Shown here: positions 1 through 5,363 of the stretch, piece after piece | Layout: the number at the start of each line of letters is the position of its first letter | How positions within the stretch are numbered: position 1 is the stretch's first letter | Source of the DNA: an uncultured Oscillospiraceae bacterium | GTDB lineage: Bacteria; Bacillota; Clostridia; Oscillospirales; Oscillospiraceae | DNA: 8,734 bases | Reading direction: 5' to 3' | Assembly: GCA_934675115.1 (NCBI GenBank) | Contig: CAKUPH010000087.1 | Location: forward strand, 1-8,734 | Position numbers and translations under genes: made by a program | Notes under the pieces: generated by a model | What the model was told of the DNA's origin: nothing | The model's input: only the letters and a program-made list of their open reading frames with translations | The model's database searches: none

Positions 1-225
1 GACGTTCTGGTTGAAGAACAGCTCCTCAATGGCCATGGCCTCCGGGTGGAACTGGCCGATCAGCGCTTCCAAGTCACTTGCGATCTGGAGCAGCCGGGCC
101 GACAGCGGCAGTCCCGCCGGGGTGTTGATAGCGCCGCAGCTGACCAGCCGCTGCTTTGCTCCGCGGCTCTCCACCAGGCCGAAGCCCACAATGGCGTAGC
201 CCGGGTCAATCCCCAGTATCAGCAC
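1..225 (-). CDS. ruvC: Crossover junction endodeoxyribonuclease RuvC, N-terminal part (cut by window edge)
   Basis: RuvC is the dimeric Holliday-junction resolvase that acts with the RuvAB branch-migration motor in recombinational repair. The first 75 residues are present. They open with LILGIDPG, which carries the first catalytic aspartate (D7), and reach AIEELFF, where E67 is the second acidic catalytic residue. Both match the spacing of E. coli D7/E66; the last two acidic residues lie outside the window. The start is a GTG at 225-223: an ATG two bases upstream runs straight into a stop, and a GGGGGAGGGG ribosome site at 241-232 is six bases away. The gene has its own promoter behind the xerD terminator, so it begins a new transcription unit, in which ruvA and ruvB may follow outside the window. 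The family call is secure. Confidence 0.94.
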   Translation of the reverse strand, partial: MLILGIDPGYAIVGFGLVESRGAKQRLVSCGAINTPAGLPLSARLLQIASDLEALIGQFHPEAMAIEELFFNQNV

Positions 226-253
226 ATGGCACCCCTCCCCCAGTTATCAAATT

Positions 254-282
254 ATTGTACCATATTTTATATATGAAGGCAA
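254..282 (-). promoter_or_regulatory. Predicted housekeeping promoter of ruvC
   Basis: On the minus strand, TTGCCT (282-277) is followed after 17 bases by TACAAT (259-254). A TG one base before the -10 makes it an extended -10. The predicted start near 247 leaves a leader of about 22 bases that includes the ruvC ribosome site. The -35 begins right after the U-tract of the xerD terminator, so ruvC is insulated from xerD transcription. Confidence 0.65.
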
Positions 283-285
283 GGG

Positions 286-322
286 AAAACGGCAGGCTGT
301 TCTTGAAAACAGTCTGCCGTTT
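286..322 (-). terminator. Intrinsic terminator after xerD
   Basis: A 15-base-pair stem with one base difference between the arms (287-301 with 308-322, a G-T wobble on the plus strand) and a six-base loop starts at the last base of the xerD stop codon. On the minus strand the stem ends in TTTT then CCCTT, a modest U-tract. The far arm has AAAC/GTTT ends, so some activity in the other direction is possible, but no plus-strand gene precedes it. Confidence 0.7.
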
Positions 323-1200
323 CAGGCCCGGGGATGGGCCTTGATATACACGTCCTTCAGCTTCTGATTGACGAGCTGCGTATAGATCTGGGTAGATGAA
401 ATATCCGCGTGCCCCAGCATTTCCTGAATGGATTTGAGGTCCGCTCCGTTTTCCAGAAGGTGCGCCGCGAAGGAGTGGCGCAGCGTGTGGGGCGTGATGT
501 CCTTTTCAATGCCCGCCTTTTCCTGATAGTACTTGACAATTTTCCAGAATCCCTGGCGGCTCATCCGCTCCCCGCTGAGGTTGACGAAGAGCGCCGTTTC
601 CTCCGGCTGCACCAGAAGCTGGGGGCGCACCTCATTGATATAGGCCGCCAGCGCCCGGATGGCCGTTTTGTAGAGCGGCACCATCCGCTCCCGCCCGTGG
701 CTCTCGCACCGGACGAAGCCCACCGTCAGGTTCACGTCCTGCACATCCAGCGCGATGAGCTCGCTGACCCGGATGCCTGTGGCGTACAGCAGCTCCAACA
801 TGGCCTTATCCCGGCAGCCTTTGGCGTCTGACGCGTCCGGCTGATCCAGAAAGAGGTCCACTTCCTTACTGGTGAGGATGTTAGGCAGCTTCCGCTCCAC
901 CTTGGACGGGGTATACCCCTTGGCCGGGTTGAATGGCATAGCGTGACAGGCCACCATAAAGGAATAGAAGGATTTCAGCGACGCGACGGAACGGACAATG
1001 GTAGCGTCGGACTTGCCTCGGCTATGCAGATGCTTTGCGTAACTTTTTACATCGTCCTGCGTGACCTGCGTTAACGTCAAGCCATCCCCGCTGAGCCACT
1101 CGGCAAACTGGCGCACATCCCGGAGATAGGAGGAAAGGGTGTTTGCGGAAGCCTTTTTCTCCGTTTTCAGCCAGTTTTCGTACTTATGGATGTGATCCAA
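322..1200 (-). CDS. xerD: XerD-type site-specific tyrosine recombinase
   Basis: This 292-residue protein has the usual XerC/XerD length. Residues 1-90 form the SAM-like N-terminal DNA-binding domain; residues about 105-290 form the catalytic domain. Visible active-site residues are R144 (ATGIRVSEL), H238 and R241 (TPHTLRHSFA), H264 (LGH) and nucleophile Y273 (TQIYT), with the HPRA tail typical of XerD. The family acts with XerC at dif to resolve chromosome dimers. The beta-hairpin that normally carries the catalytic lysine (GKGNKER in E. coli) reads CESHGRER and has no lysine; H168 sits at that position. The start is a TTG at 1200-1198: it is the only suitable in-frame start and has an AGGAGAGGGGG ribosome site nine bases upstream. 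The gene lies 32 bases after spoIIM, probably in one transcript with it. Many Clostridia use one XerD-like protein alone, so XerD versus a single XerH/XerS-like role is not settled here. Confidence 0.9.
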   Translation of the reverse strand: MDHIHKYENWLKTEKKASANTLSSYLRDVRQFAEWLSGDGLTLTQVTQDDVKSYAKHLHSRGKSDATIVRSVASLKSFYSFMVACHAMPFNPAKGYTPSKVERKLPNILTSKEVDLFLDQPDASDAKGCRDKAMLELLYATGIRVSELIALDVQDVNLTVGFVRCESHGRERMVPLYKTAIRALAAYINEVRPQLLVQPEETALFVNLSGERMSRQGFWKIVKYYQEKAGIEKDITPHTLRHSFAAHLLENGADLKSIQEMLGHADISSTQIYTQLVNQKLKDVYIKAHPRA

Positions 1201-1232
1201 GACTTCACGCCCCCTCTCCTGTGAAATAAAAA

Positions 1233-1862
1233 TTATAAAACGACAGAGCCTGACACAGCGGCCAATATCTGCGGCATCAGTGAGCATTGGAGCACCACTG
1301 CCAGCAGTAAAAGGCCGCCGCACGGGATCAATACTCCCAGACGCTCCATCAATGGCTGAACTGTCCTGCGTTCCGCCAGCATACCAGATGCCAGCCCCAA
1401 CGAGCTGCGAAAGGACGCGCAGCCGACGCAGAACAGCACCGGCACGGAGACCAGCGCGGTCATGCCGAATACAGCGAACGCCAGCAGCAGCCCCCGGCTC
1501 CCAAACACCCGGACAAAGGCCGCGGCGGCATAGCCCAGCAAAAATCCGCGGATGCAAAAGACCACCGGCAGAGCAGCAGCTCCCAGTGCGGTAAAGCCCA
1601 GCAAAAACGCCAGCAGCGGCCAGCGGCACAGCTCCCATCCGGCGGACCACACAGAAGGCGCGGCCGCGTCCCCAGCAGTGACCAGTGAGAGATAGCCCGA
1701 CAGATAACCACCCAAAGAGGAAGCACCGTCGGCCCCCATTCCGGACACGGCCAGACAGCCGGCGATTCCGGCCCCGCAGAAGCACACAAATAACACGGCG
1801 GCTCCGGCCAGCCCGTCCGATATTTTTCCGCCTGATGCAGCTTTTCCGGATTTCCGCGACAC
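1233..1862 (-). CDS. spoIIM: Stage II sporulation protein M (SpoIIM-like integral membrane protein)
   Basis: This 209-residue, strongly hydrophobic protein has about five membrane segments (roughly 17-39, 80-103, 104-120, 124-148, 175-195). The core LLGFTALGAAALP followed by RGFLLGY (87-111) resembles the conserved centre of the SpoIIM family. SpoIIM, with SpoIID and SpoIIP, forms the engulfment machinery that drives septal peptidoglycan remodelling and membrane migration around the forespore; SpoIIM anchors it in the mother-cell membrane. I place the start at GTG 1862-1860 because GAGGTGAT (1874-1867) is an excellent ribosome site eight bases upstream counted from the GAGG core; ATG 1868 would overlap that site, and a further upstream start has none. 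In Bacillus subtilis spoIIM also lies close to the xerD homologue ripX, which supports the call. The sequence is divergent and unusually rich in Ala, Gly and Leu, so identity rests on topology, the core motif and context. Confidence 0.75.
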   Translation of the reverse strand: MSRKSGKAASGGKISDGLAGAAVLFVCFCGAGIAGCLAVSGMGADGASSLGGYLSGYLSLVTAGDAAAPSVWSAGWELCRWPLLAFLLGFTALGAAALPVVFCIRGFLLGYAAAAFVRVFGSRGLLLAFAVFGMTALVSVPVLFCVGCASFRSSLGLASGMLAERRTVQPLMERLGVLIPCGGLLLLAVVLQCSLMPQILAAVSGSVVL

Positions 1863-1945
1863 CGCCATCACCTCAAGGCATGATATGCGGCCCACAGACA
1901 AGCTATGCCCGATAAGCAGGCGGAAAAATGTGGAGCGTAAAAGAT

Positions 1946-1974
1946 AATATAAAACACTTTCCGGCCCGGCGCAA
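1946..1974 (-). promoter_or_regulatory. Candidate promoter of spoIIM-xerD
   Basis: On the minus strand TTGCGC (1974-1969) is followed after 17 bases by TATATT (1951-1946), giving a predicted leader of about 77 bases. A second possible -10, CATAAT with an upstream TG (2011-2006), has no good -35. I found no clear match to the sigma-E or sigma-G spacing expected for a sporulation gene, so the true start is uncertain. Confidence 0.35.
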
Positions 1975-2042
1975 GTGAAAAACGAGAATTCACGGTTTTT
2001 TGTCTATTATGCCACCGTTTTATGTAAATTGTATTATGTTAA

Positions 2043-2107
2043 CTTGCACAACAAAGGCATGGCCTGAGTCTCACTGGCTCAGGCCATATACCACATGTTG
2101 TGCCAAG
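2043..2107. repeat. Composite two-tier inverted repeat (possible structured RNA, terminator or palindromic element)
   Basis: The outer arms CTTGCACAACA (2043-2053) and TGTTGTGCCAAG (2096-2107) pair over 11 positions with one bulged C. The inner arms ATGGCCTGAG (2059-2068) and CTCAGGCCAT (2078-2087) pair perfectly over 10 positions. On the plus strand the inner stem can extend by a T-G wobble and a C-G pair to a five-base loop; on the minus strand the wobble becomes an A-C mismatch. There is no uridine run after the stem on the plus strand; on the minus strand the inner stem is followed by GCCTTTGTTGTG, only weakly T-rich. Its function is unknown; it lies between two minus-strand genes and may simply end the TIGR04086 transcript. 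Confidence 0.6.
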
Positions 2108-2261
2108 AGCACTCCAGACCTCGAAATCGTGTAAAATCTGCATTTTCGCCGTTTTTGTGGCAGAAGCACACAAATCACGCGCCGTTTCACCGCCTCGTTC
2201 CACGCGGTACCGTCCACCGCCCGGCATTAGAGCCGCTCGTTTTTTATGTTCAGCCAAACCA

Positions 2262-2681
2262 TCAGCGGCTGCGCTTCTTTTTCTTTCTGCCTCCCCTGCC
2301 CCGTCCCAGCAGACCGGCCGCCGCGCCTCCGCACAGGCACCCCGCCGCAACGCCGATCCCCGCGCCGCCGACGTCGGTGGTATCGTACCCCACAAGGCTC
2401 ACTGTCAGCAGCAGCAGAAAGAAAACCGCCCCGGCGGACAACCCGGCCAGCAGTGCTCGGCAGCCCCACCGTTTGCACGTCAGCCGCCCTCCGAAAAAGC
2501 TGCCGATCACACAGGACGCGATGGTAACATGCAGCTCCAGTCCCTCCGCCAGCATACCGGCGGAAATTGCCGCGGAGCAGATCAGCAGCAGCACCATCGT
2601 AATTGCCGCGGCCAGCGTGCCGCCCAGAAGCGACCCCGTCATCATCGTGACCGGAACCGCCGTACCTTCATTTTTACGCAT
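2262..2681 (-). CDS. TIGR04086-type small integral membrane protein
   Basis: This 139-residue protein has four predicted membrane helices (about 16-40, 48-67, 75-98 and 103-125) that are rich in Gly, Ala and Leu, and a highly basic tail (GRGRGGRKKKKRSR) expected to face the cytoplasm. Its size, four-helix topology and position next to yajC match the clostridial family TIGR04086, which has no assigned biochemical function. I place the start at ATG 2681-2679 (MRKNEGTAV): GGGAGGGG lies ten bases upstream. An ATG ten codons further upstream would begin inside the terminator loop and lacks a ribosome site. The start codon directly follows the U-tract of the preceding terminator, so expression requires read-through from yajC or a promoter I did not identify. 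Confident as a real gene, moderate on family. Confidence 0.72.
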   Translation of the reverse strand: MRKNEGTAVPVTMMTGSLLGGTLAAAITMVLLLICSAAISAGMLAEGLELHVTIASCVIGSFFGGRLTCKRWGCRALLAGLSAGAVFFLLLLTVSLVGYDTTDVGGAGIGVAAGCLCGGAAAGLLGRGRGGRKKKKRSR

Positions 2682-2733
2682 AAAAAAATCGCCCCTCCCG
2701 CACAGGTTCATTTAAACCTATGCGAAAGGGGCG
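2682..2733 (-). terminator. Strong intrinsic terminator between yajC and the TIGR04086-type gene
   Basis: The minus strand carries a 19-base-pair stem (2733-2715 with 2708-2690, three of the pairs G-U wobbles), a six-base loop, then A and seven T residues (2688-2682). It begins 16 bases after the yajC stop codon. The 3' arm contains GGGAGGGG, the only good ribosome site for the next gene, whose ATG starts at 2681. The plus-strand orientation lacks a T-tract, so it is one-directional. Confidence 0.9.
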
Positions 2734-2749
2734 GTCATCATACACAAAA

Positions 2750-3088
2750 TTACTTCTTGCTCTTTTCAGCGGACTTCTTGTCCTTGCTGTCCTTGTCCTC
2801 TGTGTTGGCGTTGTCCTGATTGGACTGAGTGCCCTTGCTGGAAATGGCCCACTTGGTGAACTCCACGCGGACACGGTCAGCGCCGGTCTCGATCACGATG
2901 GTGTCCTGCTTCACGGCGCAGATGGTACCGACAACGCCGCCAATGGTAGTGATCTCATCGCCGGGCTTCAGGCTGGAACGCATTTCCTCAACGGCCTTCT
3001 TCTTTTTGTTCTCAGGCCGGATCATCATAAAGTAGAAGATGGCGATGATAGCCACCAGCATAATAATTGTAGAGACACCCTGCGGCAT
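2750..3088 (-). CDS. yajC: Preprotein translocase subunit YajC
   Basis: YajC is a small single-span membrane protein that associates with SecDF and the SecYEG translocon and is accessory to protein export. The 112 residues show the standard plan: a short N terminus, one membrane helix (about 7-22, ending FYFMMIRP), the basic ENKKKK cluster, a small beta domain with LKPGDEITTIGGVVGTI (40-56), and a charged, low-complexity Lys/Asp/Ser tail (about 84-112). The ATG is preceded by GGAGG eight bases away. It has its own near-consensus promoter and is followed by a strong terminator, so it can be a single-gene transcript although it sits behind queA and tgt, its usual neighbours. The secD and secF genes often found beside yajC are not in this window. 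Confidence 0.95.
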   Translation of the reverse strand: MPQGVSTIIMLVAIIAIFYFMMIRPENKKKKAVEEMRSSLKPGDEITTIGGVVGTICAVKQDTIVIETGADRVRVEFTKWAISSKGTQSNQDNANTEDKDSKDKKSAEKSKK

Positions 3089-3139
3089 AATTTCTTCCTC
3101 CGTTGTTAAAAAATATTTGTTTCAAAAAGGCATAAAGAT

Positions 3140-3168
3140 ATTATAGCGGGAAACTGCCAAAAGCACAA
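3140..3168 (-). promoter_or_regulatory. Predicted housekeeping promoter of yajC
   Basis: On the minus strand TTGTGC (3168-3163) is followed after 17 bases by a perfect TATAAT (3145-3140). The predicted start near 3133 gives a leader of about 45 bases with the yajC ribosome site. It lies in the 106-base gap after tgt; no terminator is visible in that gap, so tgt transcripts could also read into yajC. Confidence 0.75.
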
Positions 3169-3194
3169 GCCCTATTTTCATGTTTTTTCAGCTA

Positions 3195-4325
3195 TCATGC
3201 CCGTCCGGACAGCTTCTCGGAATACTCGGCGCGGAACTGCGCGAAATTCCCCTCGTTCAGTGCCTGACGGATCCGCTCCATCAGCTTGTTGTAGAAATAC
3301 AGGTTGTGCATGACCGCCAGCCGCATAGCCAGCATCTCTCCCGCCGTAAACAGGTGGCGCAGGTAGGCCCGGGAGAAGGAGCGACACACCGGGCAGTCGC
3401 ACTCCGGGTCGATGGGGCGCTCGTCCAGCTTGTACTTTTCATTCTTGATGTTGAGAGCTCCGCTCCATGTAAACAGCTTCCCGTGGCGGGCGTTCCGGGC
3501 AGGCATCACGCAGTCGAAGAAATCCACGCCCCGGGCCACCGCCTCGATGATGTTGGACGGCGTACCCACGCCCATAAGATACCGGGGCTTGTCCGCCGGC
3601 ATGTACGGTTCCACCGCCTCGATGATCTCGTACATGACCTCCGTCGGCTCGCCGACGGCCAGTCCGCCGATTGCGTAGCCGTCACAGCCGAGCTTCGCGG
3701 TCTCCTTCATATGCCACGTACGCAGGTCCGCAAACGTCGCGCCCTGATTGATGCCGAACAGCATCTGGCCGGGGTTGACACAGTCCGGCTGGGCGTTCAG
3801 CCTGTCGTGCTCCATTTTGCAGCGCTCCAGCCACCGCAGAGTGCGCTCGCAGGAGTTCTTGGCATATTCGTAAGTCGCCGGATTCTCCACGCACTCGTCA
3901 AAGGCCATGGCGATGTCGCTGCCCAGATTGGACTGGATGCGCATGGACTCCTCCGGCCCCATAAACACCCGGTGGCCGTCAATGTGGGAGGCAAAGGTAA
4001 CACCCTCCTCCGTGATCTTCCGCAGGCCGGAGAGGGAAAACACCTGAAATCCGCCGGAATCCGTCAGGATCGGTCCGTCCCAGTCCATGAACTTGTGAAG
4101 TCCGCCTATAGCGCGGACCACATCGTCCCCCGGACGCAGGTGCAGATGATAGGTGTTGGAGAGCTCGATCTGGCAGCCGAGCTCCTTCAGATCGTGGGCG
4201 GACACCGCGCCCTTGATGGCGCCCTGTGTACCCACATTCATAAAGACCGGAGTCTGCACCGTGCCGTGGGGGCAGGTGAATTCTCCCCGGCGGGCCTTGC
4301 CCTCTGTTTTTTTTACTTCAAACAC
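3195..4325 (-). CDS. tgt: tRNA-guanine transglycosylase (bacterial Tgt)
   Basis: Tgt exchanges the guanine at position 34 of tRNAs with GUN anticodons for the queuosine precursor preQ1 (or, in some gut Clostridia, salvaged queuine). The 376-residue length is normal. D89 in TDSGGFQVFS and the nucleophile D271 in FFDCVMPARNARHG are present. The structural zinc site is C309, C311, C314 and H340. Substrate-pocket segments LGSDIAMAFDEC (135-146) and GINQG (191-195) are also visible; the family norm GxVQGG is here GINQGA. The start is GTG 4325-4323 with AGGAGG seven bases upstream. That ribosome site overlaps the stop codon of queA, 12 bases away, so translation of the two is probably coupled. Preference for preQ1 or queuine cannot be decided from sequence alone. 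Confidence 0.97.
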   Translation of the reverse strand: MFEVKKTEGKARRGEFTCPHGTVQTPVFMNVGTQGAIKGAVSAHDLKELGCQIELSNTYHLHLRPGDDVVRAIGGLHKFMDWDGPILTDSGGFQVFSLSGLRKITEEGVTFASHIDGHRVFMGPEESMRIQSNLGSDIAMAFDECVENPATYEYAKNSCERTLRWLERCKMEHDRLNAQPDCVNPGQMLFGINQGATFADLRTWHMKETAKLGCDGYAIGGLAVGEPTEVMYEIIEAVEPYMPADKPRYLMGVGTPSNIIEAVARGVDFFDCVMPARNARHGKLFTWSGALNIKNEKYKLDERPIDPECDCPVCRSFSRAYLRHLFTAGEMLAMRLAVMHNLYFYNKLMERIRQALNEGNFAQFRAEYSEKLSGRA

Positions 4326-4337
4326 AGGCGGCCCTCC

Positions 4338-5363
4338 TTACGAAATAAACATGGCGTCACCGAAGGAGAAGAAGCGATAGCGCTCCTTCACCGCCTCGTT
4401 GTACGCCGCCAGCACGTGCTCCCGCCCAGCCAGCGCGGACACCAGCATGATAAGCGTGGACTCCGGCAGGTGGAAGTTGGTGATCAGCGCGTCCAGCACC
4501 TTGAACCGGTAGCCGGGGTAAATGAAAATGTTCGTCCAGCCCGCCTTGGCCTCCATGGTACCGTCCTTGTTGGCCCAACTCTCGATGGTGCGGCAGGAGG
4601 TGGTGCCCACGCAGATGACCCGGCTGCCGCTGCGCTTCGTCTCGTTGATGACGTCAGCCGTCTCCTGCGGGATCACGCAGTATTCCGAGTGCATTTCATG
4701 ATGCTCCAGATCCTCCGATTTCACCGGCCGGAAGGTGCCAAGGCCCACGTGAAGTGTAACGTAGCACAGCTTTACACCCATTGCAGTCACCTGCTCCAGG
4801 AGTTCTTTCGTGAAGTGAAGTCCCGCGGTGGGCGCAGCGGCGGAGCCAACGACCTTGGAGTAGACCGTCTGATAGCGTTCGCCGTCCTCCAGCTCCTCCT
4901 TGATGTAAGGCGGGAGGGGCATTTTGCCCAGCCGCTCCAGCGTCTCCAGAAAAATTCCCTCGTAGTTGAACCGGATCAGGCGGTTGCCGCCCTCCACCTC
5001 TTCCAGCACCTCGGCGGTCAGTTCGCCCTCGCCGAAGATGATCTTCGCGCCGGGCTTCAGCTTTCGCCCCGGCCGCACCAGGCACTCCCATACCTTGTCG
5101 CCCCGGTCGATAAGCAGCAGCACCTCACATGCGCCGCCGGTCTCCCGGCGGCCCAGCAAGCGGGCGGGCAGTACCCGGCTGTCGTTGAGCACCAGACAGT
5201 CGCCGGGCCGCAACAGGGACGGCAGGTCGTAAAAATGCATATGATGGGTCTCCCCCGTCACCTTGTCCAGCGTCAGCAGCCGGGAACCGTCCCGGCGCTC
5301 CAGCGGCGTCTGCGCGATCAGTTCCTGCGGCAGGTCAAAATAGAAATCATGCGTTTTTAACAT
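4338..5363 (-). CDS. queA: S-adenosylmethionine:tRNA ribosyltransferase-isomerase QueA
   Basis: QueA transfers and isomerises the ribosyl group of S-adenosylmethionine onto preQ1 in tRNA, giving epoxyqueuosine after Tgt has inserted the base. The 341 residues carry the family signatures: MPLPPYI (148-154), AAPTAGLHF (176-184), VGTTSCRT (252-259), [10 protein letters not shown] (295-304) and [10 protein letters not shown] (329-338). The length is slightly below the roughly 355 of E. coli and nothing essential appears missing. The ATG overlaps the stop codon of the upstream spoIID-type gene by one base (TAATG), indicating translational coupling; the ribosome site, GGGAG about 12 bases upstream, is weak, which fits coupling. 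Presence of QueA with Tgt implies that the host modifies preQ1-tRNA itself. Confidence 0.97.
   Translation of the reverse strand: MLKTHDFYFDLPQELIAQTPLERRDGSRLLTLDKVTGETHHMHFYDLPSLLRPGDCLVLNDSRVLPARLLGRRETGGACEVLLLIDRGDKVWECLVRPGRKLKPGAKIIFGEGELTAEVLEEVEGGNRLIRFNYEGIFLETLERLGKMPLPPYIKEELEDGERYQTVYSKVVGSAAAPTAGLHFTKELLEQVTAMGVKLCYVTLHVGLGTFRPVKSEDLEHHEMHSEYCVIPQETADVINETKRSGSRVICVGTTSCRTIESWANKDGTMEAKAGWTNIFIYPGYRFKVLDALITNFHLPESTLIMLVSALAGREHVLAAYNEAVKERYRFFSFGDAMFIS

Larger units (their letters stand above)
1863..2261. other. Gene-poor intergenic stretch between spoIIM and the TIGR04086-type gene
   Basis: The spoIIM-proximal part (about 1920-2045) is clearly AT-rich compared with the genes around it and holds the candidate spoIIM promoter. 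The middle holds the composite inverted repeat at 2043-2107. The remainder (about 2108-2261) is GC-rich with only short weak stems, such as AGCCGCT (2231-2237 region) against AGCGGCT near 2264-2270. The one minus-strand reading frame here (2227-2039, 62 codons) has no convincing ribosome site and no recognisable motif. No tRNA or known riboswitch is apparent by eye. Confidence 0.5.

Noticed and set aside
1201..1785. Upstream extension of the xerD reading frame through spoIIM, giving a 487-residue fusion
   Set aside because: The extension is a shadow of spoIIM in another frame; the TTG at 1200 has a proper ribosome site and gives the normal XerD length.
1867..1901. Earlier spoIIM starts (TTG near 1901 or ATG at 1868)
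   Set aside because: Neither has a properly spaced ribosome site, while GAGGTGAT serves GTG 1862 well.
1976..2000. GTGAA/TTCAC stem followed by six T residues on the plus strand, resembling a terminator
   Set aside because: The stem is only five pairs and mostly A-T, and no plus-strand gene precedes it.
2039..2227. A 62-codon minus-strand frame ending in a Cys-rich tail (CLCCAS), in the place where a SCIFF peptide gene might lie
   Set aside because: No ribosome site, no SCIFF-like sequence, and the cysteine tail is produced by the arms of the inverted repeat at 2043-2107.
2251..2285. CAGCC/GGCTG stem followed by a T-rich run on the plus strand
   Set aside because: The T-rich run is the complement of the Lys codons of the TIGR04086-type protein; no plus-strand gene leads into it.
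3180..5360. A 726-codon plus-strand open frame over tgt and queA
   Set aside because: It is an antisense shadow caused by high GC and codon bias; the opposite strand encodes two well-recognised enzymes.
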